Part shown: one piece after another, positions 17,009 to 24,943 of the stretch
Position numbering within the stretch: position 1 is the stretch's first letter
Layout: the number at the start of each line of letters is the position of its first letter
Assembly (NCBI GenBank): GCA_947625255.1
Contig: CANQNT010000030.1
Location: 1 to 41,023, forward strand
Reading direction: 5' to 3'
DNA from: an uncultured Acetatifactor sp.
GTDB taxonomy: Bacteria; Bacillota; Clostridia; Lachnospirales; Lachnospiraceae
Length of the DNA: 41,023 bases
Program-made: the position numbers and the translations under genes
Notes under the pieces: generated by a model
Seen by the model: the letters and a program-made list of their open reading frames with translations, nothing else
Told to the model about the DNA's origin: nothing
The model's database searches: none

Positions 17009-19126
17009 TCATTCGTCCGTTTCCAAGGCATCTGCGTCACTGATGATTTTTTTCAAAAACAAATCCGCGCTTGAGCCCTCCGGGTACAAGCCCATATTGC
17101 TAAACTGCTCAGCGATCCAATAAATGCTTTTCGCTACAATGGGCCCGTAAAATACCACGTCCGTATCATCCTTGCTTAAGATGATGTATCCGCGGAAAGC
17201 GAATTCCGTCTTGTACTGTTCCGGCGGCAAGCCGATTAGAACAGAGGTATATCGATACCGGTCCTCCACGGTCTGGTACACCTGATCCACCATATTTCCA
17301 TCAGCGTCCAAACCATAAGCCAGTCCGCTCAGTACCTTTTCCCCGCCCTTGATCATAGGGTATTCCCCGATTCTGTCGTAATTCATAACCAGGGTTCCGT
17401 ACTCCTTTAAGTGATATCCGTCCACCCCTTCCCAAAGCAGCCGTTCCCGAAGTTCCCTGGAAATTCCGGATGTAAAACGAATTCCGGATTTCCCGGTGAT
17501 CCGGATGGAAAAGCCATGATAGGTCAGCAAATCCTTTAGTCCTGTCAATTCCGCAGCCGTGTAAACCTTTCCGTTATGGCTCAATTCCCAGGCGGACATT
17601 CCTACCGCCACGCCCGCATCGTCATACTGATACAAAATAGCCGTCCTGGCGTTTCCGTCCAAAGCATCCACGTAGAGTTTCCCATTGCGCTTTACCGCCG
17701 GATAAGCCACTCCATCCAGATAAACCCTGGTATCCTGATAGCCCTCCGGCGGAGTCAGGCGTACCGTGTACGAAACCGTGGGCTCCTCGCAGACGGCGGA
17801 CGGCATATTTTCATAGACCGGGATCTTAAAGACAAACGCGTTCCCCAAAGCGTTGGCTTCCATATACAGCTTGCGGATATTCCTCCCCTCACTGGTGGGT
17901 GCGCAGACATTCTGCATATACTGATGATAATAAAGGCCGTTCTGGCTGGCATCCACGTCGAACTTTTGCAGATATAGCGTATCCTGCCCCGCCAAAATAT
18001 AATTTTGAGAAATAATTCTGGCGCCGCCCAGAATGGAATAATATCCATTATACCAATTCTGCTTCTTGGCATATTCCAGGCCGTTCACAATCACTTCCTG
18101 ATTGGTCTTGCCGCTGGCGCCAATGTTGAAATAATTATACCAGCCCTCATAGCCGGGATACTTGCCGGATATCAGGGGAGAATCCCCCTGACCTTGCTCC
18201 TGATAAACCCGGCAGGCCAAATGGAACGGACTCACGCCCAACTCCTTTCCCACCGCCCAAAAAGTCATGGCATAGGTCAGTACCGTGTCAGGTATGATCC
18301 CCGCCATAAAGGTATTGTCCAAAAAGCTCTGCACCGCTTCCTCGGTATGGTAGGATGGATTGTAGGTCAATTGTTCAAACTGAAAAATCCGATCCTCCGT
18401 CAGACCATTCCTGGGATCCAGATAATATTTCAGGGCGCTCTCAGACACCTGGGACCATCCCGGACTATGTACGTCTTCTCTCATATATTCCGGAAACGAT
18501 GTGGGAATCAGATTCCGGTCCAACACCAACTCGTTTTCTGCCACCGTTTCCCAGTCCAGCATTGTGTTCATCTTGACAAAGACCCAGTTGGGATGATTCT
18601 CCTTGATCGCCGTCAGTGCCTGCCGATAGCTCTCCGGAAACTGCTCGATATCGGAATAGATAACATTCCCATCCTCCGCGATAGGCATCGGCAAATATGC
18701 TTCCGGATTCATCCCATAAGAGGCTTCCCAATCCAGAAACACCTCGTCCGAACAAGCCAGATTGGCGCGCGGCAGATATCCTTCATAACGCTGATCCCCA
18801 TAATAGAGGACCACTTTTTCCCAGATCATTCCTCCCTCGTCCACGGCCACGTCCTGAATCTGTACCAATTGTCCGCTGGGAACCGACACCACGACTTCTC
18901 CCTCGTAAGAAGGCGTGCTTCTCACCGGATAAACATCGCTCAAATATACCAGAGCCATGACCACCCGATCCGCAAGCATCTCCCGCAAGGCTTTCGAGGC
19001 CTGAGCAATCCGCTCCGAACCTGACTGAGCATCTGTCATACCCGCATAAACTTCTTGCCGCGGCAAATGTGGAATTGCCGCGGCCGCCAGCGCGACCACA
19101 CAGATAAATGCCAGAAAGCGCTTCAT
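17009..19126 (-). CDS. Secreted N-acetylglucosaminidase with SH3-type domain
   Basis: A 705-residue exported protein with a signal peptide at 1-29 (MKRFLAFICVVALAAAAIP). A bacterial SH3-like region (about 52-125, VRSTPSYEGEVVVSVPSGQ) is followed by a glucosaminidase domain (about 165-430). The latter carries the patterns HPNWVFVKMNTMLDWETV, LTYAMTFWAVGKELGVSPF, YQEQGQGDSPL and YYNYFNIGASG familiar from GH73-like endo-beta-N-acetylglucosaminidases. The final 280 residues hold beta-rich domains of unknown role. It probably cuts the glycan strands of peptidoglycan during growth or separation. It has its own promoter and heads a two-gene unit with the repeat-stalk lipoprotein. Confidence 0.87.
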   Translation of the reverse strand: MKRFLAFICVVALAAAAIPHLPRQEVYAGMTDAQSGSERIAQASKALREMLADRVVMALVYLSDVYPVRSTPSYEGEVVVSVPSGQLVQIQDVAVDEGGMIWEKVVLYYGDQRYEGYLPRANLACSDEVFLDWEASYGMNPEAYLPMPIAEDGNVIYSDIEQFPESYRQALTAIKENHPNWVFVKMNTMLDWETVAENELVLDRNLIPTSFPEYMREDVHSPGWSQVSESALKYYLDPRNGLTEDRIFQFEQLTYNPSYHTEEAVQSFLDNTFMAGIIPDTVLTYAMTFWAVGKELGVSPFHLACRVYQEQGQGDSPLISGKYPGYEGWYNYFNIGASGKTNQEVIVNGLEYAKKQNWYNGYYSILGGARIISQNYILAGQDTLYLQKFDVDASQNGLYYHQYMQNVCAPTSEGRNIRKLYMEANALGNAFVFKIPVYENMPSAVCEEPTVSYTVRLTPPEGYQDTRVYLDGVAYPAVKRNGKLYVDALDGNARTAILYQYDDAGVAVGMSAWELSHNGKVYTAAELTGLKDLLTYHGFSIRITGKSGIRFTSGISRELRERLLWEGVDGYHLKEYGTLVMNYDRIGEYPMIKGGEKVLSGLAYGLDADGNMVDQVYQTVEDRYRYTSVLIGLPPEQYKTEFAFRGYIILSKDDTDVVFYGPIVAKSIYWIAEQFSNMGLYPEGSSADLFLKKIISDADALETDE

Positions 19127-19190
19127 AACTTTTCTCCTTTTTTCTTATGTATCTTTGCAGAGATGACATGAATTCCGCGATGACAAAATG

Positions 19191-19219
19191 ATTATACCGA
19201 ATAAACGGAAATCTCGCAA
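19191..19219 (-). promoter_or_regulatory. Promoter of the glucosaminidase operon
   Basis: On the minus strand: TTGCGA (19214-19219), a 17-base spacer and a perfect TATAAT (19191-19196). It lies about 65 bases upstream of the glucosaminidase start, whose ribosome site AAGGAG is strong. Confidence 0.7.
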
Positions 19220-19261
19220 GCTTTTAACCGCTATTTAAAGGAACGGTAACTCTTCCATTTT

Positions 19262-19552
19262 TTACCGATTATGTTGCATTTTCCGGATTTCCTCACAGAA
19301 TTCTTTACAGTTTATCCTTCCATATAAACTGCCGTTGCCTGCCGTCATAATCCGTAACAGGCATTCGGGAATCCCCTCTTTTTTCCGAAAATGAATCCTA
19401 TCCTCAGGCCCCCAGGCTCCTTGTTCCTGATTATTCTCATGAATTCTGAAATTAACATTCGAAGAAGACAATATGTAATCAATCGCGATTTTCTTCTCCT
19501 CCTCATTGTCAAAATGCACTTGCCCCTTTTTTCCATAAACCAACTTGCTCAT
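19262..19552 (-). CDS. Hypothetical protein, 96 residues
   Basis: A small soluble, charged protein (MSKLVYGKKGQVHFDNEEEK...) with no membrane segment, signal or known motif that I can name. The middle part, NVNFRIHENN, and the C-terminal FCEEIRKMQHNR suggest a compact alpha/beta fold. The ribosome site GGGAGG lies 10 bases before the ATG and a good promoter lies about 100 bases upstream, so it is probably real and transcribed alone. A six-base stem, CGGTAA with TTACCG, overlaps its stop codon and may weakly stop transcription. Confidence 0.65.
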   Translation of the reverse strand: MSKLVYGKKGQVHFDNEEEKKIAIDYILSSSNVNFRIHENNQEQGAWGPEDRIHFRKKEGIPECLLRIMTAGNGSLYGRINCKEFCEEIRKMQHNR

Positions 19553-19657
19553 ATTAATGCCGCCTCCCTTTTATCAATCCGTATCTAGAATTTACTTTTT
19601 ATTTTTCGACATAAGTCTTCGCAAACGAAAACCTTGTCCTTTCACAACCTTACAACC

Positions 19658-19686
19658 ATTATAATAAGAAAGTGCGTATCAGGCAA
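19658..19686 (-). promoter_or_regulatory. Promoter of the 96-residue gene
   Basis: On the minus strand: TTGCCT (19681-19686), a 17-base spacer and TATAAT (19658-19663). This leaves a leader of about 100 bases before the ATG at 19552, in which TTCG-CAAA-CGAA can form a short hairpin. Confidence 0.6.
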
Positions 19687-19759
19687 GTATAAAATGAAGT
19701 TATAAAATTTCTCCCAAACCAAATCCGCAAATCGAATGCCGCGCTTTGTTTGCTTTCCA

Positions 19760-19792
19760 ACGCCTGGTATGGCTGCCGTCGAGGCAGGGCGT
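19760..19792 (-). terminator. Hairpin just after the BceB-like permease
   Basis: ACGCC pairs with GGCGT and, inside it, CTGCC pairs with GGCAG around a five-base loop, with a bulge on one side. It starts within 10 bases of the permease stop. No T-run follows on the minus strand, so it may be an mRNA end-protecting structure instead of a terminator. Confidence 0.35.
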
Positions 19793-19796
19793 GGGG

Positions 19797-21755
19797 TTAC
19801 TTTCCGCCTTCACTGACAAGCCTATAATAGGCATTGGAGGTAAGCCGGTAAACAATCATATAAAATACGGCAAACACAAGAATACTGACTCCTGTCGTCG
19901 CGGCAAAGAGCAGCACGTTATTGAGATTAAACGCCAGCAGGATTTTCCGGATCAGGGGAAATGCGAATGCCAGATGCATCGCCGCAAAAACCAATGGGAG
20001 AAAGAACACCGTCAAAAGCTGAGAATTGATACTCCGCCTGATTTCCTGTCTGGTCATTCCCAATTTCTGCATGATTTCAAAGCGCGCCTGATCCTCATAG
20101 CCCTCCAACATCTGTTTATAATAAATCAGCAGCACCGCGGCAATCAGGAAAACAATGCTTAAAATCACTCCGAGATAGAACAATGTTCCGAAAACCCCAT
20201 AAAAATCATCCAGTTCCCGGTAAAGCTCCACCTCCTGCTCCGGCTCCAGGTCTACGTCAAAATTGTAAATCCAGCTCATCTGAAGTTGACGATCTCCATT
20301 GAAATCCGCAATCGACGAAAGGCTGCGGACACTCTTCTCCAGATTCGGAACAATCAGTATCATACTGGAAAGACGATCGATCTGCGTGTCTCCGTTTTCC
20401 ACGAACTGCCCCACTCTCCTCTTGATATGGAATGTGTTCCCGTTATGAAAAGAAATCTTTTCCCCTTCGAAGTCCTCCTGATAAGTAAAAAGCAGCGCCT
20501 CCCCTTCTTCCAGGGTTTCACTGGTCCCCATCACGGCGTTATAATCCTCCAAGGGCACTAAATAAAAATAGCGCATCTTTGTCACAGATTCCACCGCCTC
20601 GATTTTCGCCGTTTCCAATTCAACCAGATCCCCCTCCAAAACACCGGAAATACAGGCGCTGCGAAAGGCATAGTCGTTTGTCGGTTCGATATGACGATTC
20701 GCCAGTTCCGCCAGGACTTCATCTTTCAATGCCCGGATCCGGTCGTCTGACAAACCTGCTACTTCCTCCATCCGAAATTTCAGGTTGATATCCCGAGGGA
20801 AACGCGATTCAATCGCGTTTTCCTCACCAAAATACAGACACGCCGTACTGGCCATCATCACCAGCACCATTGTGGCCAGAATGCAGATGGATGCAAGCCC
20901 CGCGCCATTGCGCTTCATGCGATAAACCATGGAAGATACGGAAATAAAATGGTTTGTCCGATAGTAATAATTCCTGTTTCTCTGCAAAAACCGGCAAAAC
21001 CAGACAGAGCCCGCGATCATCACAAGATAAGTGCCTACAATCACCATGATCACGGCCACAAAAAATGTAACAAGAGCTGTCATTGGATCCTGAATTGTCA
21101 CAGCCAGATAATATGCCGCCGCCAAAATCAGGACACCGGCCATCCCTACCAGCCAATTCCCTTTCGGCGGTTTTTCCCCGGCATTTTCGCTCCTTACCAA
21201 CGAAATCGCACTGGCAAACCAAACCTGCCGGATGGCATTGAACAGCAGTAACAGGTAAATCACGCCAAAGACTTGCGCGCTTCTTATCACTGCCAGCCAG
21301 GAAATGGTTAGATCATAAGTCACGGTCCCGTGCATGACATTGACGAGCCCCAGTTCCGATAGCTTGGAAAGTCCGATCCCCGCCAGCAAACCAATTCCTA
21401 TGGAAATCACCGCGGTAATGATCGTTTCCCATAACAATACCCGCCCGATATTTCCTTTTCCCATTCCCAGGATGTGGTAAAGCCCGAATTCCCTTTTTCT
21501 GCGTCTGAGTAAAAAGGAATTGGTATATAATAGAAAAAACGCCGCAAAAACCACGATTACCCAACTTCCCAAAGCGAAAATCTGGTGAAGCGTTTCCGAC
21601 CCCGGTACGGAATCGAGGGAATCACTCAGTGCGAGAAACATAATAATATAAAACATTGTCACCATGCCGATACAAGTGAGGATATAAGGAAGATACATCT
21701 GCTTGTTTTTACGGATCCCGATGACGGCCAGCCTGGGATAAAATCCTAGTTTCAT
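19797..21755 (-). CDS. BceB-like ABC permease (ATPase partner absent)
   Basis: A 652-residue permease of the peptide-antibiotic type. It has an N-terminal helix after FYPRLAVIGIRKNKQMYLPY, ten hydrophobic segments in all, and one large extracellular domain (about 315-520) between helices 7 and 8, the hallmark of BceB/FtsX-type detoxification modules. Such permeases work with a BceA ATPase and signal to a BceS kinase. No ATPase gene lies next to it, although one is expected between the kinase and this gene. The start at 21755 has AAGG 5 bases upstream; an ATG at 21767 has no ribosome site. A perfect BceR-like box lies about 180 bases upstream. Confidence 0.88.
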   Translation of the reverse strand: MKLGFYPRLAVIGIRKNKQMYLPYILTCIGMVTMFYIIMFLALSDSLDSVPGSETLHQIFALGSWVIVVFAAFFLLYTNSFLLRRRKREFGLYHILGMGKGNIGRVLLWETIITAVISIGIGLLAGIGLSKLSELGLVNVMHGTVTYDLTISWLAVIRSAQVFGVIYLLLLFNAIRQVWFASAISLVRSENAGEKPPKGNWLVGMAGVLILAAAYYLAVTIQDPMTALVTFFVAVIMVIVGTYLVMIAGSVWFCRFLQRNRNYYYRTNHFISVSSMVYRMKRNGAGLASICILATMVLVMMASTACLYFGEENAIESRFPRDINLKFRMEEVAGLSDDRIRALKDEVLAELANRHIEPTNDYAFRSACISGVLEGDLVELETAKIEAVESVTKMRYFYLVPLEDYNAVMGTSETLEEGEALLFTYQEDFEGEKISFHNGNTFHIKRRVGQFVENGDTQIDRLSSMILIVPNLEKSVRSLSSIADFNGDRQLQMSWIYNFDVDLEPEQEVELYRELDDFYGVFGTLFYLGVILSIVFLIAAVLLIYYKQMLEGYEDQARFEIMQKLGMTRQEIRRSINSQLLTVFFLPLVFAAMHLAFAFPLIRKILLAFNLNNVLLFAATTGVSILVFAVFYMIVYRLTSNAYYRLVSEGGK

Positions 21756-21760
21756 TTTAA

Positions 21761-21849
21761 CCTTCATTCAAAAGCGTTTAAGCGACAGGGGCGATGTAAA
21801 TCCGTAAACGCGGTTTTCCATCTGCCATCCGGGCCTATCAATGACGCTC
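21761..21849 (-). repeat. Dispersed imperfect repeat, copy 2 (before permease)
   Basis: Partner of the segment at 9215-9302. On the minus strand it begins GAGCGTCA, shares the exact 15-base block CCCGGATGGCAGATG, and ends in GAATGAAGG, the ribosome site of the permease. The internal stem is kept with different bases (GGCAGATG with CATCGCC), as is the outer stem AGCGT/ACGCT. Confidence 0.6.
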
Positions 21850-21887
21850 TCATTTGTTTTCTGTTGACTGTTGACAGCATAACAAAT

Positions 21888-21930
21888 CGGGCGGGAAAAC
21901 GCCATCGAATCAACTTACATTTCCCGCCCG
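21888..21930 (-). terminator. Strong hairpin after the BceS-like kinase
   Basis: A perfect 11-base stem, CGGGCGGGAAA with TTTCCCGCCCG, around a 21-base loop, starting about 24 bases after the kinase stop. The sequence after it on the minus strand is ATTTGTT, a modest T-run. It probably ends the regulator-kinase transcript. It also occupies the place where a promoter for the transporter would be expected. Confidence 0.6.
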
Positions 21931-21935
21931 GCAGC

Positions 21936-21949
21936 TTACACTCTTGTAA
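21936..21949. promoter_or_regulatory. BceR-type operator, copy 2 (upstream of permease)
   Basis: Perfect inverted repeat TTACA-CTCT-TGTAA. It matches the TnACA-N4-TGTAA consensus described for BceR-like regulators. It lies between the kinase stop and the permease, where the target box of a bceAB operon usually sits. No good -35/-10 pair follows at the expected distance. Confidence 0.65.
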
Positions 21950-21953
21950 GGTG

Positions 21954-22943
21954 TCAATCTTTCTTAAATTGATATTGCTCCAAAGAAATCCGGACAATCG
22001 TGCCCCGGTCAAGTTCGGAAACAATACGAATCTCCGTCCCCAGTCTTTCACAGATCCGTTTGCAGAGATAGAGACCGATCCCGCTGGCACGCTTATCCTT
22101 TCTCCCATTGTATCCCGTATAACCCTTTTCAAAAACCCGGGGCAGATCCTCCGGCGCGATGCCGATCCCGGTATCCTCGATACACAACGTCTCCGACTCC
22201 TGCAAATAGATTTTGATACTCCCCTCCCGGGTGTATTTCAAGGCATTGGACAAAACCTGCTCGATGACAAAGGAGAGCCACTTGTCATCCGTAATGACTT
22301 TTTTATTCACAGAGGTATATTCCAGACGAATCCTGCGGGCAATAAACTCCGCGGCAAATTTTGAAATGGACTGTCTGATGATATCGTCCAAGTCATATTC
22401 CCTGAAACAATAGTCGCTGGAGTCGGAATCCAGCCGCAGGAATGCCAGGACCATTTCCACATACTGCTCGATCTGAAACAGATCCGAGGACAGCTTTCTG
22501 GACAAGACCGTATCCTCTTTTTCCAAAGAAAGCCGCATGGATGTAATAGGGGTTTTGATCTGATGCACCCAAATGGTATAGTAGTCCACCATATCCCGAT
22601 AACGGACCGCCGCCAGGGTTTCGTTGGCCGTCACTTCTCTCTGTAGCTGACGGACCAGGGCCTGATAATCCTTGTCCTCGATTCCCGTGGGAACCGGCAG
22701 ATCCGCAATCATTTCTGCCGTTAAATGCTGAAGCTCACAGAGCTTGCCATGCCTTTGCATCGTTGTGGAAAAATCCGCCAGAAGAAACAAAAATCCAAGA
22801 ATGGTACAGAGAAACGTCGGATACCAGACAGCCCCCAAGGGTAAATGATATAAGCAAAAACACGCGCTAAAAATCCCACAAAACAAGAACAGTGCCAGAA
22901 TCCCTTTTTGGTGTTGTTTCAGATAAGCGATAAACAACTTCAT
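21954..22943 (-). CDS. BceS-like intramembrane-sensing histidine kinase
   Basis: About 329 residues: two closely spaced membrane helices at the N-terminus (about 15-60) with almost no external loop, as in BceS-type kinases that sense through their ABC transporter and not by a sensor domain. The H-box is YTIWVHQIKTPITSMRL, the N-box SNALKYTREG, and the ATP-lid boxes EDTGIGI and GIGLYLCK. I took the ATG at 22943; the longer frame up to 23024 overlaps the regulator gene without a better ribosome site. It follows the regulator by 19 bases. Its cognate transporter should be the permease downstream. Confidence 0.9.
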   Translation of the reverse strand: MKLFIAYLKQHQKGILALFLFCGIFSACFCLYHLPLGAVWYPTFLCTILGFLFLLADFSTTMQRHGKLCELQHLTAEMIADLPVPTGIEDKDYQALVRQLQREVTANETLAAVRYRDMVDYYTIWVHQIKTPITSMRLSLEKEDTVLSRKLSSDLFQIEQYVEMVLAFLRLDSDSSDYCFREYDLDDIIRQSISKFAAEFIARRIRLEYTSVNKKVITDDKWLSFVIEQVLSNALKYTREGSIKIYLQESETLCIEDTGIGIAPEDLPRVFEKGYTGYNGRKDKRASGIGLYLCKRICERLGTEIRIVSELDRGTIVRISLEQYQFKKD

Positions 22944-22962
22944 TCCTTTTTCCCCCGCAAAA

Positions 22963-23634
22963 TCATTCCACAAGATATCCCACTCCGACCTTGGTGGTGA
23001 TAAAGTCTGTAAGCCCCGCTGCATCCAGCTTCTTACGCAGACGATTCACATTGACCGTCAACGTGTTTTCATCAATAAACTGCTGCGTTTTCCAAAGCCG
23101 TTCCATCAGCCGCTCCCTGCTTACGATTTTACCCTTGTTTTCCATCAGGCAAAGGAGGATACGGTATTCATTTTTAGAAAGGGGAATGCTCTCGCCGTGA
23201 AAACTGAGCGTGCCGTCCCCGGTATTCAAAAAGGCCTCCCGATGCTCCAAAACCGGCACGCTGGAGGCAAAGTCGTAGACCCTGCGAAGCAGCGCCTGAA
23301 TCTTGGCAATCAGGACGTTGGCATCGAAAGGCTTGGCAATAAAATCATCCGCGCCCATGTTCATGGCCATAATGATATTCATGTTGTCGGAAGCGGAGGA
23401 AATAAAAATAATCGGCACCTTTGAAAGCTTACGGATTTCACTGCACCAATGATAGCCGTTAAAGTATGGGAGGCCAATATCCAGTAAAATAATGTGGGGC
23501 TGATATTCGGCATAATCCAGAAGCACATTGCGGAAGTTCCGCACAATGCGGGCATCCAGATCCCACAGTCCGGCCTGCTCTTTAATTGCCTCCGCAATGC
23601 TGCGGTCGTCTTCTACGATCAAGATTCGATACAT
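22963..23634 (-). CDS. BceR-like OmpR-family response regulator
   Basis: A 223-residue regulator. The receiver domain has the acidic pair Asp9/Asp10, the phosphorylated Asp52 in IILLDIGLP, and the conserved Lys in FIAKPFDA. The C-terminal winged helix carries LSKNEYRILLCLMENKGKIVSRERL and ENTLTVNVNRLRKKL. In this family it activates its ABC transporter when the kinase detects a wall-active peptide. The promoter directly upstream carries a perfect TTACA-N4-TGTAA box adjoining the -35, so autoregulation is likely. Confidence 0.92.
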   Translation of the reverse strand: MYRILIVEDDRSIAEAIKEQAGLWDLDARIVRNFRNVLLDYAEYQPHIILLDIGLPYFNGYHWCSEIRKLSKVPIIFISSASDNMNIIMAMNMGADDFIAKPFDANVLIAKIQALLRRVYDFASSVPVLEHREAFLNTGDGTLSFHGESIPLSKNEYRILLCLMENKGKIVSRERLMERLWKTQQFIDENTLTVNVNRLRKKLDAAGLTDFITTKVGVGYLVE

Positions 23635-23672
23635 TTATCGGGACCTGCCTTTCTGCAAGCGTTGCCGATATT

Positions 23673-23701
23673 ATTATATACGATGACGCAGGGAAAAGCA
23701 A
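23673..23701 (-). promoter_or_regulatory. Promoter of the BceRS-like operon
   Basis: On the minus strand: TTGCTT (23696-23701), a 17-base spacer and TATAAT (23673-23678). The operator at 23703-23716 ends one base before the -35, a position suited to activation by a bound regulator. Confidence 0.75.
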
Positions 23702-23702
23702 A

Positions 23703-23716
23703 TTACAGTTTTGTAA
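23703..23716. promoter_or_regulatory. BceR-type operator, copy 1 (upstream of regulator)
   Basis: Perfect inverted repeat TTACA-GTTT-TGTAA, with the same half-sites as the box at 21936-21949 and a different spacer. It adjoins the -35 of the regulator operon. Confidence 0.7.
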
Positions 23717-23810
23717 GAAATGAGGGGTTTACTTCTTTTCTATCCTCTTGACAGCAGGCGGAATAAGTAATACGGTTTTCGTCAGCACACAGTGTGCTAG
23801 AAGGATGCGG

Positions 23811-24049
23811 GGTGGAGGACTATATACCGCCGGGGACGAGGTCATATGCATACCGCTTTCAAGTAAGCTTTCCGGCTCCTGCAACGGAGCCATAACCGCC
23901 GCGTCGAACTTTAAGGGAAAGTCACCGTGGCGGACAGCGAGAACGTGTGCATAGACCAGCAGCTTCTGGTACTGTACGCCGTGAAGCTCCGGGACCGGGG
24001 ACTGAGCGCCGCTGAGATATCCCGCGGGCTTGAGGCGAGAGGTTCAAAA
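23811..24049 (+). pseudogene. degV fragment with frameshift
   Basis: Plus-strand remnant of a DegV (fatty-acid-binding) family gene in the 408-base gap between the regulator promoter and cutC. One frame reads GDEVICIPLSSKLSGSCNG, and a second frame continues KVTVADSENVCIDQQLLVLY and LRDRGLSAAEISRGLEA. Both are DegV patterns in the right order and spacing. The frames change near 23915, consistent with loss of one base. The N-terminal half and the C-terminal third are missing. It is non-functional. Confidence 0.7.
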
Positions 24050-24092
24050 TACAGTCATCGACGTCGGCGGGCAAGACAGCATGGAGCTTTGA
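24042..24092 (+). pseudogene. Possible scrap of a BadF/HgdC-type activase
   Basis: A third plus-strand frame, right after the degV remnant, reads NTVIDVGGQDSMEL then stop. TVIDVGGQDS resembles the VIDIGGQDSK motif of 2-hydroxyacyl-CoA dehydratase activators. Only about ten residues match, so chance is possible. Confidence 0.3.
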
Positions 24093-24124
24093 CAAGCATC
24101 CCTTTGAATGCGCTATTTTGCCCG

Positions 24125-24883
24125 TTACCTCAATCCCTCGATCACTTCTTTCGCCTGTCGCACTGCCTCTGTGTCGGTACGCCATATTTCATATTCCGAT
24201 AACTGGGGCAGGCCCATGTTCACCTTGGGATTGCGGTAACGCATTTGGCTTTCCACCACTTTCTTGCCTGACATATGGAAAATCGTGATCCCGGTTTGAT
24301 CATGAATGGCCTGAATGGCTTTCGCGTTCACCCCGGCCCCTGCCATAAGTTCCAGACCGGCGTCTTCCGCCACAGTTTTTTCCCGCAGCCCGCGAAGCAC
24401 CGCGGCGCCCTCCAGAGCGGAAGCATAACCGCCGGAGGTCAAAATCGTCCGCACGCCCAGCTTTTGAGCATCCTCCAGGGCCTCCTCCAGGTCCGCACAC
24501 ATATCAAAAGCCCGATGAAGCGTCACCGGCAGACCGGCGGCTTCCTCCATCAACGTTTTCATCTGCTCCAGATGGAGTTTCCCGTCCCGGTTCAGGCATC
24601 CGATCACCAATGCGTCGGCTCCTGCCTGACGATAAGCCCGGGCCTGTCTTCTTAAAATTTCAAATTCTTCTTCCCCATAAAGGAAATCTCCAAATCTGGG
24701 CCGTAACAATACATGCACGGGAATCCTTACCTTTTCCCGGACCCTTTCGTACAGAGACATACTGGGCGTGACACCGCCCACGACCAGATCACCGCACAGC
24801 TCCAGACGGTCCGCTCCTCCGGCCGCCGCACAGACCGCCGAATCCACCGAATCCACACATACTTCCAAAATCTTTCTTCCCAT
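24125..24883 (-). CDS. cutC: CutC family protein
   Basis: A 252-residue TIM-barrel protein of the CutC family. LEVCVDSVDSAVCAAAGGADRLELC at the start, then VHVLLRPRFGDFLY, ADALVIGCLNRDG, VTLHRAFDMC and ILTSGGYASALEG, are characteristic. The family was linked to copper homeostasis in E. coli, but its biochemical role is not settled. The ATG at 24883 has GGAGG 5-6 bases upstream; longer frames add a poor 16-residue start. It begins 60 bases after the stop of permease P2 with no terminator visible, so it may be the last gene of that operon. Confidence 0.92.
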   Translation of the reverse strand: MGRKILEVCVDSVDSAVCAAAGGADRLELCGDLVVGGVTPSMSLYERVREKVRIPVHVLLRPRFGDFLYGEEEFEILRRQARAYRQAGADALVIGCLNRDGKLHLEQMKTLMEEAAGLPVTLHRAFDMCADLEEALEDAQKLGVRTILTSGGYASALEGAAVLRGLREKTVAEDAGLELMAGAGVNAKAIQAIHDQTGITIFHMSGKKVVESQMRYRNPKVNMGLPQLSEYEIWRTDTEAVRQAKEVIEGLR

Positions 24884-24943
24884 GTTTTCCTCCATTCCTT
24901 TCGTCTTTCCCACTTTGACGCTCTGCGGCATCAGCTGTATTCT

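Noticed and set aside
21764..22132. A 122-residue minus-strand frame between kinase and permease as a shortened BceA
   Set aside because: It overlaps the kinase in another frame and contains no Walker, Q-loop or signature motif.
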